Assembly (NCBI RefSeq): GCF_023715485.1 | Contig: NZ_JAMBOF010000009.1 | Span: forward strand, 124,001 to 188,000 | DNA length: 64,000 nt | Reading direction: 5' to 3' | Source: Mesobacillus subterraneus | Lineage (GTDB): Bacteria; Bacillota; Bacilli; Bacillales; Cytobacillaceae | Part shown: one piece after another, positions 30,745-39,954 of the stretch | Layout of the letters: each line of letters starts with the position of its first letter | Numbering within the stretch: the first letter of the stretch is position 1 | Translations under genes and position numbers: made by a program | Notes under the pieces: model-generated | Seen by the model: the letters and a program-made list of their open reading frames with translations, nothing else | Told to the model about the DNA's origin: nothing | Databases searched by the model: none

Positions 30745-32658
30745 CTAGTCATTCATATAAACTCGGATTGTGGCTCCTTCTTTTATCTTCACTCCTGGAG
30801 ACGGAAGCTGCTTCACTACCTTTTCGCCTTCACCGGCTACATCAAGTTTGAAATTGATGAGCTGCTGCTGCAGGTCTTTCTTTGTCATGCCAATTAAATC
30901 AGGGACTTCTACCAGTGGGGTATCAAGCCAGGTTAGTTCTTTTTCAATCTGGTCTTTCCTCGGTGGCACTTCCATCGCCCGCAAGCTGTCTTCCATCATA
31001 TCTCCGACGATTGGTGCAGCTACGACACCGCCGAACTGGACAGTGCCTTTCGGATTGTCAACAGCTACATAGATGACAATTTGCGGATTATCCGCCGGGG
31101 CAAACCCGATGAATGAGACGATATGGTTATTTTCCAGATATCTTCCATCCTTGGCTTTCTGTGCTGTTCCAGTCTTGCCTCCTACCCTGTATGAGTCTAC
31201 ATATGCATTTTTCCCCGAACCCCTGGCAACGACACTTTCAAGCGCGTGCCTGATTTCTTTTGAGGTTTCCTCTGAAATCACCCTTCTTTTTGCTTCAGGT
31301 GATTTCTTCATGACAATCTCTCCTGTAAGCGGATCAATAAGTTCTTTTGCGATATACGGTGTATATAAAATACCTCCATTCACTGCCGCGGAGACCGCAG
31401 CAACTTGCTGGATCGGCGTCACGGATACCCCCTGACCAAATGCAGTCGTTGCCTGTTCGACCGGCCCTACTCTATCAAGATTGAACATAATCCCTTTACC
31501 TTCACCCTGAAGGTCAATGCCTGTTTTCTGTCCGAACCCAAAATCCTTTACATATTTAAAAAGTGTTTCTTTTCCAAGTCTATCACCAAGCTCGACAAAG
31601 CCTGGGTTACATGAATTTTCAACAACTTCCAAGAAAGACTGGCTGCCATGCCCGCCCTTTTTCCAGCAGCGGATACGAGCCCCTGCCACTTCAACGGATC
31701 CTGAATCATGGAAGTGGTCTTTTTCCAGGTCGACTTTTCCTTCCTGAAGCGCAGCTGCCAGGGTGACGATTTTAAAAGTAGAACCAGGTTCATACGTACT
31801 CCAAATCGGCAGGTTTCGGTTGTAAACTTCCGGCGGGACATTTCTGAAGTTAGCAGGATCAAAGTCCGGCCTGCTTGACATCGCCAGGATCTCCCCGTTA
31901 TTCGGATTCATGGCGATCGCGATTATTCCGTCTGGATTATATTTCGCCTGGGCAATATCAAGCTCCCGCTCGACAATCGTCTGCACCCTGCTGTCGATTG
32001 TAAGCTTTAAATCCAGCCCGTCCACTGGCGGCTCATAATCATCAGCCATATTGTTCATACGCTGCTGTTTTGCATCTGCATAAAATTGAACGGACCCTTT
32101 CGCGCCTTTCAATTGTTTATCATAATACAGCTCCAAACCCATCAACCCCTGGTTGTCGACCCCCGCAAATCCAAGAACATGGGAAAGATAGCTTCCGTAA
32201 GGATAATGGCGTTTCGAATCTTCGCCGATATATACACCCTTTATATCCAGCGCCCTGATTTCCTTCGCTTTCTCATGCGAGATTTTCCTGCCTTCTGGAA
32301 TCCTTTCAATCATTGCTTTTTTCGTGATATGTTGATAAACCTTTTCCTTCGGCATGTTTAATGCCTTCGCCAAAATTTCAGCAGTGGCTGCAGGATCTTC
32401 AACCTGCCGCGGAACAACATATACAGTGGGCGCACTGATATTCGTTGCGAGGGCTACCCCATTCCTGTCCATGATTTCTCCGCGCTGCGGTTCAAATGGG
32501 ACATTCCTGCTCCAAGAATCCTTTGCCTTTCCAGTCAAGAAATCACCGAGCATGAATTGAACATAGCCAAGGCGAACATCTATAATGAAAAACACCAGAA
32601 TCCCGATTATTAAAACCAGCGCCAGCCGCTTTCTCACGGTCACATTTGAAACACGCAT
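30745..32658 (-). CDS. spoVD: Sporulation class B penicillin-binding protein SpoVD
   Basis: Transpeptidase partner of SpoVE for cortex peptidoglycan. The 637 residues start with a membrane anchor (RLALVLIIGILVFFIIDVRLG). The dimerisation domain follows, with RGEIMDRNGVALA near 60. In the transpeptidase domain the active serine is in STFK at 293-296, SCN is near 345 and KTGTAQ near 495. One C-terminal PASTA domain contains EVPDLIGMTKKDLQQQL. SpoVD rather than PbpB is supported by the single PASTA, the RCWKKGGHG insertion and the position before murE. A 760-base repeat-bearing gap separates it from pbpB. Confidence 0.95.
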   Translation of the reverse strand: MRVSNVTVRKRLALVLIIGILVFFIIDVRLGYVQFMLGDFLTGKAKDSWSRNVPFEPQRGEIMDRNGVALATNISAPTVYVVPRQVEDPAATAEILAKALNMPKEKVYQHITKKAMIERIPEGRKISHEKAKEIRALDIKGVYIGEDSKRHYPYGSYLSHVLGFAGVDNQGLMGLELYYDKQLKGAKGSVQFYADAKQQRMNNMADDYEPPVDGLDLKLTIDSRVQTIVERELDIAQAKYNPDGIIAIAMNPNNGEILAMSSRPDFDPANFRNVPPEVYNRNLPIWSTYEPGSTFKIVTLAAALQEGKVDLEKDHFHDSGSVEVAGARIRCWKKGGHGSQSFLEVVENSCNPGFVELGDRLGKETLFKYVKDFGFGQKTGIDLQGEGKGIMFNLDRVGPVEQATTAFGQGVSVTPIQQVAAVSAAVNGGILYTPYIAKELIDPLTGEIVMKKSPEAKRRVISEETSKEIRHALESVVARGSGKNAYVDSYRVGGKTGTAQKAKDGRYLENNHIVSFIGFAPADNPQIVIYVAVDNPKGTVQFGGVVAAPIVGDMMEDSLRAMEVPPRKDQIEKELTWLDTPLVEVPDLIGMTKKDLQQQLINFKLDVAGEGEKVVKQLPSPGVKIKEGATIRVYMND

Positions 32659-33401
32659 ATAATGAACGAACCTCCTTTAAAATAATTCCCGCTCCATTTT
32701 TTTGTTGGCTGCACTCTTTCACTCGTTCAAATATATGCTTGTACGATTTTGAATATAACAAGAAGTCGGAATGCCGGCTGAGGTGAATACAGGATATGGA
32801 AGATAAAGTTCGAATTCGGGGAGAATTAGCTGGAAAATCGGCAGGAACGTTCAGCAACCCTGAAGGAATGCTAACTGAAATAAGAAAAGCGCAAGCGCCT
32901 TGGTCAGCCCCGACAAGCGCTGGAGGGCCGACCGGTGAAGTCGTTCTTTGACTTCATAGGGCGGACCGAAATCGAAATGTGTTGCCGACTGCCCAGAAAC
33001 GCAGAAACTGGAGACTCCGACAAAGAAGCGCTTTTTGCTTCTGCCGGCGGAGTTGAAGTTTCGAAGTTTCTAGGAGGCGCAACTAGACAATTCGAAAAGC
33101 GGAGGCGACTGTTCAACTCCGAAAAGCGCTGGAGGGCCTGACAGTGAAGTCGTTCTTTGACTTCATTGGCAGGACCGAAATCGAAATGTATAGCCGACTG
33201 CCCAGAAACGCAGAAACTGGAGACTCCACCAAAGAAGCGCTTTTTGCTTCTGCTGGGGGTGTTGAAGTTTCGGAGTTTCTAGGAGGCGACACTAGACAAG
33301 CGTCTCGAGGAGTTAGGAGCCGCAGCTAGACAAGCGACTCGAGGGGCTAGGCGCTGGAGCTAGACATTTCTCGAAGTCAAATTTATACTTTCTTATCTCG
33401 T
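32659..33401. other. Repeat-bearing gap between pbpB and spoVD
   Basis: The 220 bases next to spoVD (32659-32880) are AT-rich and should hold its promoter, expected to be sigma-E dependent, but I cannot fix the boxes. From about 32885 to 33375 the sequence is GC-rich and made of repeated modules (see the tandem repeat). No real gene is seen. In B. subtilis pbpB and spoVD are close neighbours, so this is inserted material. Confidence 0.6.
32915..33299. repeat. Tandem direct repeat, two 176-bp units 209 bp apart
   Basis: Units 32915-33090 and 33124-33299 start with AAGCGCTGGAGGG and end with ACTAGACAA. By eye 17 of 176 positions differ and there are no gaps. Each unit has two small hairpins, GAAGTC...GACTTC and AGAAGCG...GCTTCT. 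A 33-bp spacer separates the units. Further short GCTAGACAAGCG/CTCGAGG modules follow to 33370. Similar mosaic GC-rich repeats are common in Bacillaceae intergenic DNA. Confidence 0.85.
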
Positions 33402-33448
33402 CAAAAAAGAAAAACAGAGGAAGGCTTAACCGCCCACTTCCTCTGTTT
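33402..33448 (-). terminator. Terminator overlapping the pbpB stop
   Basis: Stem AAACAGAGGAAG/CTTCCTCTGTTT with a 13-base loop that contains the stop codon, followed by a U-rich tract on the minus strand. Confidence 0.8.
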
Positions 33449-35639
33449 CTTCATTTGGTTCTTCTTTTTTTAGTGATTTTTCAAATTGCTGGAGCGGTGT
33501 TTCCAGCTCGACAATCAAGTTCTCACCTTCGTTTATTGGTGAACCAGGTTTCAGGTTTTGTTTTGTAACATACCCGCTGCCTGCCTTGTTTAATCGAACA
33601 CCCGTGATTTGCGCGAGCTTCATGACATCCCTTAGCGACCAGTTTGTCAAATCAGGATAGGTTTTTACGCCTGAAGCCTTAATGATCACTTTCTCGCCTT
33701 CCAGCGCAATGGTATCCGCTTTCGGAAGCTGGTCCTCTACCTGGTGTCCAGCTCCAATGATGACTGTTTCAAAGCCTTTTGATTCAAGCAGTTTTTTTGC
33801 TTCAGCAGCATCCATTTCGGATATATCAGGAACAGCGCTGGAATCAGCCTTTTCCATAGATGCTGGTTTGATATTCAAATATTGGAGACTGCTTTTCATT
33901 ACGGATTTAAAAATCATTGAAACAGGGATTGACCCCTTATAATAATGGTCTACTTCCGGCTGCTGCACAGCTACGTAAACTACTAATTTTGGATCATCCT
34001 TTGGAGCCATCCCCATAAAGGAGAATAGGTAATCATTAGCACCGCCAAGGTACTTACCATTTTGGGTAAGGTTGGCGGTCCCAGTTTTCCCCGCAACCTT
34101 ATATCCTTCTATTGCGTAAGATTTTCCGGTTCCATGTTCTGAAGTAATAACCGTTTCAAGGACATCGCGAACTTCTTTGGCCGTTTCAGCTGAAATTGGC
34201 TGACCTGCTGGTACCGGATTAGTTTCTTTTACAATCTTGCCCGTAGTTGAATCGACTACCTTATCAATTACACGCGGCTTCATCATTTTGCCATCATTCG
34301 CTACGGCAGTTGCAGCCTGGACAAGCTGGATTGGTGTTACCGTAGAACCTTGACCATATGAGGTAGTTATTTTTTCAATCGGCCACTGGTATTGGATTTT
34401 ACCTACTGCTTCGTTAGGAAGATCGATTCCTGTTGGCTTGTCGAAACCAAATGCAGTCAAGTACTCACGGAATTTTTCAGTACCGATTTTTTCATTAACG
34501 AGCTTGGCAACAGCAACGTTGGAGGAACGCTGGATTCCCTCTAGAAAGCTAATGGTACCCCATCCCTGGCGGCCGTTATGATCTCCAATACTGCCGGATT
34601 TTTCAGTAACCTTATAGGACCCTGATTTATAAGGTTCATTCGGATTCCATTTCTTCTCTTCTACCGCCGCTGCCAGCGTGAAAATTTTCATCGTGGAGCC
34701 TGGCTCAATCGGTTTTTCTACTACATCATTATGCCAGCTTTTATCTAGGCCTTCCCGCGTTGTTGGATGGAAGGTTGGACGCTGTGCCATTCCTAATATA
34801 TCACCGGTTTTGGGATCAGCTACCACCACAATGATATTTTTCGGCTTATATTCTTCATCAACGCGATTGACAGCATCCTCGACGAATGTCTGGATTTTTT
34901 TATCGATTGTCAAATACACATTATCTCCATTTTGGGCAGGCGTGATTTTCTTCTCTTCATCCGGGAGCAGGAATCCCCATAAATCACTTTCAAACGAGAG
35001 TGATCCATTCTTTCCAGTCAACTCATCATTCAAGGTTTTTTCGATACCCAGCTTACCTGAAGTAATAATCTTCTTATCCTTCGTTTCTTTCTTTTCAACA
35101 AAGCCAACTAGATGAGAAGAAAAAATACCGTTTGGGTAGAATCTCTTTGAATCTCGTAAAAAAATTATTCCAGGAAGCTTCAAATCTTCAATTTCCCGTT
35201 TTGTCTGATTGGATATATCCCGGCCGGCTTTCCCGAATTCAACTTGAAAAGGCCCCTCTTTTTTCAGCCTATTATAAATTTCAGACTCACTCATATCTAA
35301 ATATTTAGCAAGCTTGTTCGCCGTCATTCCAGGGTCGGTTACATGTTTTGGTTTCTTTTTATTCGTTGTTACAGAATTATCAAGTATTGCTACAAGCGTA
35401 TAGGCTGTCGTATCCTCAGCCACTACTTCACCTTTGCGGTCAAAAATCGTCCCTCTCACAGCTTCGATCACTTTTTCATTCGTATATTTCTGCTGTGCTT
35501 TGGCAGCAAGGGCTTGTCCATGTACCTCTCCGGTCACCTGGATCGTAACAAACCTGAAAATCAAGATAAAAAAGAGCAGGCTGAATATTACGAATAATAC
35601 CGCTGCTCCTGCATTCATATGAGGTTGTTTCTTAATCAT
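33426..35639 (-). CDS. pbpB: Penicillin-binding protein 2B, septal transpeptidase
   Basis: Essential class B PBP for division septum synthesis. The 737 residues have an N-terminal anchor (AVLFVIFSLLFFILIFRFVTI), the domain starting VRGTIFDRKGEVVAED, and the active serine S315 in GSTMK. SSNVAVAKL is near 370, KTGTANLT near 515, and two C-terminal PASTA domains follow. It starts by a one-base TGATG overlap with ftsL, its divisome partner. The last residues are acidic. A terminator hairpin includes its stop codon, so spoVD is expressed separately. Confidence 0.97.
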   Translation of the reverse strand: MIKKQPHMNAGAAVLFVIFSLLFFILIFRFVTIQVTGEVHGQALAAKAQQKYTNEKVIEAVRGTIFDRKGEVVAEDTTAYTLVAILDNSVTTNKKKPKHVTDPGMTANKLAKYLDMSESEIYNRLKKEGPFQVEFGKAGRDISNQTKREIEDLKLPGIIFLRDSKRFYPNGIFSSHLVGFVEKKETKDKKIITSGKLGIEKTLNDELTGKNGSLSFESDLWGFLLPDEEKKITPAQNGDNVYLTIDKKIQTFVEDAVNRVDEEYKPKNIIVVVADPKTGDILGMAQRPTFHPTTREGLDKSWHNDVVEKPIEPGSTMKIFTLAAAVEEKKWNPNEPYKSGSYKVTEKSGSIGDHNGRQGWGTISFLEGIQRSSNVAVAKLVNEKIGTEKFREYLTAFGFDKPTGIDLPNEAVGKIQYQWPIEKITTSYGQGSTVTPIQLVQAATAVANDGKMMKPRVIDKVVDSTTGKIVKETNPVPAGQPISAETAKEVRDVLETVITSEHGTGKSYAIEGYKVAGKTGTANLTQNGKYLGGANDYLFSFMGMAPKDDPKLVVYVAVQQPEVDHYYKGSIPVSMIFKSVMKSSLQYLNIKPASMEKADSSAVPDISEMDAAEAKKLLESKGFETVIIGAGHQVEDQLPKADTIALEGEKVIIKASGVKTYPDLTNWSLRDVMKLAQITGVRLNKAGSGYVTKQNLKPGSPINEGENLIVELETPLQQFEKSLKKEEPNEETEEVGG

Positions 35640-35998
35640 CAGTTTTCAACACCTTTAACATTGTCTTCATTCAATGTTAAACCAAGCTTTTCTGTTACTT
35701 TCTTGATCCGCTCATAGGTACTTAACTCGCTAACCTGGACTTCTAGGTCACTGTTAACTTTTTGCTGTTCCTGAATGCTGCCTTCGATAATCTGGATGTC
35801 TTTGTTCACTTCATAAATGGCTGCCTGCTTCGATACCATGAATGTCGCGCCGAAGCATACCATTGCTCCGAAAACAAACATCAGGATTTTTTCGCCGGGC
35901 GTAAGGATCGAATTTCTTTTTGCCGGTGCTTTGGCCGGTGCTTGGACAGTGCGCTGCTGCTGTTCCTGTTGCAATTTTCTTGCCAGATTGCTCATCAT
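35639..35998 (-). CDS. ftsL: Cell division protein FtsL
   Basis: Small bitopic divisome protein forming a coiled-coil complex with DivIC and DivIB. The 119 residues have a basic cytoplasmic N-terminus. One membrane helix follows (ILMFVFGAMVCFGATFMVS), then an extracytoplasmic leucine-zipper-like coil (about 65-110) with IIEGSIQEQQKVNSDLEVQV. The stop overlaps the pbpB start by one base. It lies about 30 bases after rsmH, in the normal mraZ-rsmH-ftsL-pbpB order. Confidence 0.95.
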   Translation of the reverse strand: MMSNLARKLQQEQQQRTVQAPAKAPAKRNSILTPGEKILMFVFGAMVCFGATFMVSKQAAIYEVNKDIQIIEGSIQEQQKVNSDLEVQVSELSTYERIKKVTEKLGLTLNEDNVKGVEN

Positions 35999-36030
35999 TT
36001 TCCCTCCTGAGAATTAATTTTCTTATCTAT

Positions 36031-36969
36031 TTATTTCTTTAATTTTTCAGCGATTCGCAGTTTTGCCGATCTTGCCCGGTTATTAAACTCAAGCTCTTCA
36101 TCCGAAGGAAGTATTGGCTTCCTGGTTACCAGCTTCAATTTCGGCTGGAACTCTTCAGGAATAATCGGAAGTCCTGGCGGAAGCTGAGGTGTTTCGCTCG
36201 CTTTTTTGAAGGTCACCTTGCAAATTCTGTCCTCCAGTGAATGGAAGGTAATGACGCTGATCCTGCCGCCAACAGCTAGCATTTCGATTGCCTGTTCGAG
36301 CGATTTCTCGAAAACGCCAAGTTCATCATTTACCGCAATCCTTACAGCTTGAAAAACTCGTTTTGCAGGATGTCCGCCCTTTCTTCTTGCAGGTGCAGGA
36401 ATCGCATCCTTAATCAACTCTACAAGTTCAGCAGTGGTTTCAATCGCTTTTGTTTCACGGGCTGCCTCGATCTTTCTGGCAATTTGCTTAGAAAACTTTT
36501 CTTCTCCATATTGGAAGAAGATTTTGACCAATTTTTCATACGGCCATCCATTAATCACATCATAAGCTGACAATGGCGCGTCCTGGTCCATCCTCATGTC
36601 AAGCGGTGCGTCATGGTGGTAGCTGAATCCGCGTTCTGGTGTATCCAGCTGTGGTGAGGAAACTCCCAGATCATAGAGGATACCATCTACTTCTGTTACA
36701 CCCAGCTTTTCGAGTTCTTCCTGCAAATATAGGAAGTTACTCTTGATAATTGTCAGCCTGTCACCATAGCTTGCCAGTTTTTCTTTCGCATTCGCGATTG
36801 CGATATCATCCTGGTCGAATGCGTATAGCTTCCCTTGTTCAGAAAGCTTTGACAAAATCAATTCACTGTGGCCTGCGCCACCGAGAGTACAATCCACATA
36901 TGTACCGTCAGGCTTGATATTGAGCCCGTCTACTGTTTCTTCCAGTAAAACTGTTGTATGTTTGAACAT
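36031..36969 (-). CDS. rsmH: 16S rRNA (cytosine-1402-N4)-methyltransferase
   Basis: Methylates C1402 of 16S rRNA in the P site using S-adenosylmethionine. The ATG at 36969 follows AAGGTGGATC and gives 312 residues starting [16 protein letters not shown]. The SAM loop [16 protein letters not shown] is near 27, [15 protein letters not shown] near 100, and [13 protein letters not shown] near 208. The ATG at 36987 lies ahead of the ribosome site and is not used. It follows mraZ by about 60 bases. Confidence 0.97.
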   Translation of the reverse strand: MFKHTTVLLEETVDGLNIKPDGTYVDCTLGGAGHSELILSKLSEQGKLYAFDQDDIAIANAKEKLASYGDRLTIIKSNFLYLQEELEKLGVTEVDGILYDLGVSSPQLDTPERGFSYHHDAPLDMRMDQDAPLSAYDVINGWPYEKLVKIFFQYGEEKFSKQIARKIEAARETKAIETTAELVELIKDAIPAPARRKGGHPAKRVFQAVRIAVNDELGVFEKSLEQAIEMLAVGGRISVITFHSLEDRICKVTFKKASETPQLPPGLPIIPEEFQPKLKLVTRKPILPSDEELEFNNRARSAKLRIAEKLKK

Positions 36970-37026
36970 TATGATCCACCTTTCCAATCGAGGAGCAGGT
37001 AATATTATATCAGAATAATGTTACCC

Positions 37027-37458
37027 TTAAATATCAAATCCAATCATATTTTCCGCAATTTCAGCAAAAGATTCCTCAGATTCTGCGAAATATTCTTCCC
37101 AGATTGCTTTGCTCCATATTTCGATTCGATTGGAAACCCCTAAAATCACACACTCTTTATCAAGCTTTGCGTATTGCATCAGCGGGGAAGGAATGTTAAC
37201 TCGCCCCTGTTTGTCAATTTCACTCTCGGTAGCACCTGAAAAGAAAAAACGGGTGAATGCCCGCGCATCTTTTTTGGTCAGCGGAAGGCCTTTAAGCTTG
37301 TCTTCAATAACTGACCATTCAGAAACGGGATAGCCAAATAAACACTGGTCAAGTCCACGGGTAAGAATGAACATTTCTCCCAAGTGATCACGGACCTTGG
37401 CAGGGATGATCAAACGGCCTTTGCTATCAATATTATGATGATATTCGCCCATGAACAT
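37027..37458 (-). CDS. mraZ: Transcriptional regulator MraZ
   Basis: DNA-binding regulator of the division and wall cluster, built from two SpoVT/AbrB-like halves that assemble into rings. The ATG at 37458 follows GGGGG and gives 143 residues. The first half contains [21 protein letters not shown] and the second [18 protein letters not shown]; each has the DxKGRx/DxQGRx signature. It is the first gene of the dcw run here and probably acts on its own promoter region upstream of 37458. Confidence 0.96.
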   Translation of the reverse strand: MFMGEYHHNIDSKGRLIIPAKVRDHLGEMFILTRGLDQCLFGYPVSEWSVIEDKLKGLPLTKKDARAFTRFFFSGATESEIDKQGRVNIPSPLMQYAKLDKECVILGVSNRIEIWSKAIWEEYFAESEESFAEIAENMIGFDI

Positions 37459-37671
37459 GCCACTACCCCCACTTTCTAAATACAATGTACCACATTCCCC
37501 CACTTTTCACCACCTTATTTTAAATATTCTCCCCCCGGCGGGTAAATCCTTCATTAAAAGCACGTTTCCATTAATTTCTTTTAAATTGTTTTGAGGTACT
37601 TACCTTTTAATTTCCTCTCGAGGAGCTTAACCTGAACTCCACCCAACAGGAATTCATTCATTAAAATGCAT

Positions 37672-37702
37672 AAAAAAGCTCCATCCATTTTGGATGAAGC
37701 TT
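37672..37702 (-). terminator. Terminator after bshC
   Basis: Stem AAGCTTCATCC/GGATGGAGCTT with a short loop and six U on the minus strand, just after the bshC stop. Confidence 0.88.
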
Positions 37703-37706
37703 AAAC

Positions 37707-39347
37707 TTACATTTTTATTATTTTATGTGTTCCATCGAATTCATAATGGAGCTTCAGCAAGTCGGAAATTAGATTCAATCCATACTTATTTAAATAATAA
37801 AATGGATTCCAAACTCTTTCCTGTGGTGAGCCCCCTGGCCTTAAGGCATTCTCGACCCTGGTGAATTTCCTCAGGATATGGTCATTCTTCCTGCAAACTG
37901 CCTCAACAATCTTATCTTCCATAAAAACAATCTGATTCATTAAAATCGACTCGTTCTTTTCCAGCATTGGCATCAACACTGGATCAATTCCGCCTGATTT
38001 TTCACGAATAATGGAATATTGCTCTGCAAGATTTGCTTTTACTTTTTCAAACAGCTCTTCTACTTCCCTGTCCTTTAAGGAATCAATGAACTTTAGTTCA
38101 TGGCCGCCTGTTCCTGAAATAAGAACTTCCTTCAAATCCAGGTTCAGCTCTTCTAGGTCGGTTTCAACCGATCTTTCGAGGAGGGTGATGTTAAGTCGCG
38201 GCACCAATGGGGGCATCTGCAAGCCGAAGTGCTCGAACACCATTTTTAGCTCAGCCCAATAAGCAATCTCTCCTGGACCGCCAATGAATGCAAGCGTCGG
38301 AAACAGCCATTCCTGCATCAACGGCCTTGTAACTACGTTATTGCTTAACTTTTCCGGATATTCGTTGGCAATCTCCATCAATTCGGCAAAAGTGAAGGTA
38401 ACTTCACCATTCTTACCTGCAAATCCCCCACTTTGTGGGTCAAATTGGAGCAGGATCCGCTCATTTACTTCTTCATCATAATAGAAGAGATTGGCAGCAT
38501 TAGCACTGATATCAATCATATTAGCAAACCCTGCTGCTTCTGTTTTTTGCTGCTGCTCATGAACTGCGGAGGTAATTTCACGGTGGTTTTTTATTTGATC
38601 CATGAAGTATTCTTTTTCGAGCTTGCGCAGTTCCTTGTTGCCAGAATCAACGATCAGCAAGCCTGAACCCTTGAAAAGTGCCATGATAATAGATGCAAAA
38701 AAATCAACGAAGGATTCCGCTGTCTTAAGAGATTCAATCGCAAAAGCCAATACTTCTTTCGTATATTTTGTTTCCCCGTAAGTCTCAATAATTTCTTTGA
38801 CCCATGAATAACAAAGATCCTTATTTATACAGACTTCTGAAATCATTTTTTTCTCCAGATTCTTTTCTGGATAAAGCCATTTTTCCTGTTTATTGTTGTT
38901 CATGACATAGACATGGTTTACTTCCTGGTAGTCATGATCTTCTCCAGCAATCCAAAATACCGGGACAACCGGAACGCCCAGTTCTGCCTCTTTTTGTTCC
39001 GCAAGTTTAATTATTGAAATCACTTTATGGATTGTGTAGAGAGGCCCGGTGAGGATTCCTGCCTGCTGTCCACCTATTACAGCAACACTTTTCTCTTGTC
39101 TCAGCTTATCAATGTTAGCATTGATTTGATCAGAGTGTGCATATCGGGACATGAATGATTGAATATGGTCCGCAAGCTCATTCCTCATGAAATTTCTATT
39201 TTGCAGTTCATCAAGACGATGAACATAATCCATTTCATTCTTAAAATTATAATGAAAGAAGCTCTGGAGTTCAGCGCTTCCAGCAAGGTAATCTGTCGCA
39301 AACCGGTTTGCAGCCGGAAGTGAGAGATTCAACATCTCCATTAACAT
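37707..39347 (-). CDS. bshC: Bacillithiol biosynthesis cysteine ligase BshC
   Basis: Catalyses the last step of bacillithiol synthesis, joining cysteine to glucosaminyl-malate. The 546 residues include the nucleotide-like fold VAVIGGQQAGILTGPLYTIHKV near 90 and VPVFWIAGEDHDYQEVNH near 132. FPTLAFIGGPGEIAYWAELK is near 350, and a long C-terminal coiled coil follows. This is the BshC (YllA) signature set. The true start may be the ATG two codons in (39341). The mraZ-bshC neighbourhood matches B. subtilis. It implies that bacillithiol is the main low-molecular-weight thiol. Confidence 0.95.
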   Translation of the reverse strand: MLMEMLNLSLPAANRFATDYLAGSAELQSFFHYNFKNEMDYVHRLDELQNRNFMRNELADHIQSFMSRYAHSDQINANIDKLRQEKSVAVIGGQQAGILTGPLYTIHKVISIIKLAEQKEAELGVPVVPVFWIAGEDHDYQEVNHVYVMNNNKQEKWLYPEKNLEKKMISEVCINKDLCYSWVKEIIETYGETKYTKEVLAFAIESLKTAESFVDFFASIIMALFKGSGLLIVDSGNKELRKLEKEYFMDQIKNHREITSAVHEQQQKTEAAGFANMIDISANAANLFYYDEEVNERILLQFDPQSGGFAGKNGEVTFTFAELMEIANEYPEKLSNNVVTRPLMQEWLFPTLAFIGGPGEIAYWAELKMVFEHFGLQMPPLVPRLNITLLERSVETDLEELNLDLKEVLISGTGGHELKFIDSLKDREVEELFEKVKANLAEQYSIIREKSGGIDPVLMPMLEKNESILMNQIVFMEDKIVEAVCRKNDHILRKFTRVENALRPGGSPQERVWNPFYYLNKYGLNLISDLLKLHYEFDGTHKIIKM

Positions 39348-39516
39348 GTACTTCCTTTCTCGTAAACAATTTTCACTGTTATGAGTATAGCATTGTTTAA
39401 AATGAAAAGAAAAAAACTTTGCTTTACGAAATTTCTAAAATCAAAGTTTTTTCTTTTGACAACCTTTTCATCCTTATGCTTACGTTGATTTATCTATTTG
39501 GCGGTAAGCAAAAAAC

Positions 39517-39558
39517 AAAAAGCGCTGGACCTTGACTGCCTTCATCAGGAGGTCCAAC
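39517..39558 (-). terminator. Hairpin after the DUF3397-type gene
   Basis: Stem TTGGACCT/AGGTCCAG with a long loop, followed by CGCTTTTTG on the minus strand. It is directly downstream of the gene ending at 39565. Confidence 0.65.
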
Positions 39559-39564
39559 ACTAAT

Positions 39565-39954
39565 TTAAGCAAAGAGGAGCGTCAACCGCTGAAATAGGCC
39601 GAATAAAACTAGAATGATATAAGCTGAGAAGAAGAGCAAAAAGTTGAAGCGCCAGAATCCTTTGAAAACTTTCGGCATGATGATTTCCTCTTTGTATTTC
39701 CAGTGTATCCAGACAAAAAATGCCGCAAGACCGAATAAGACAACCAGAATCAGCCACAGGAATGATTTTCCCCATATGGTGACAATCAAAAAATGCACAG
39801 ACAGTACAAGCAAAAAAGTGCTGAAGTCAATTGCCAGATTGACGGATCGCCGATGGTTGCCGGTGATTTGCTTGCTGATGATAAATACAGCGAGATAGCC
39901 AATCATTGGAACTGTAATCAATATAGCAACGAATGCAGAGACGATTCCCGGCAT
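39565..39954 (-). CDS. DUF3397-type small membrane protein
   Basis: The 129 residues from the ATG at 39954 contain about four hydrophobic helices (for example IVSAFVAILITVPMIGYLAVF and FLWLILVVLFGLAAFFVW) with basic loops. The shape and position between panE and bshC agree with the DUF3397 family of Bacillaceae, whose function is unknown. It starts inside the panE stop (TAATG overlap), so the two are co-translated. No catalytic motif is visible. Confidence 0.75.
   Translation of the reverse strand: MPGIVSAFVAILITVPMIGYLAVFIISKQITGNHRRSVNLAIDFSTFLLVLSVHFLIVTIWGKSFLWLILVVLFGLAAFFVWIHWKYKEEIIMPKVFKGFWRFNFLLFFSAYIILVLFGLFQRLTLLFA

Noticed and set aside
32935-33329. Two similar frames (MKSFFDFIGRTEIEM...) in the tandem repeat
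   Set aside because: They start at GTG without a ribosome site, lie in stem-forming repeat DNA and match no known protein pattern. Kept only as a remark in the repeat finding.
32881-33375. Possible CRISPR array
   Set aside because: Only two long units 209 bp apart, with no short regular repeats or unique spacers and no cas genes nearby.
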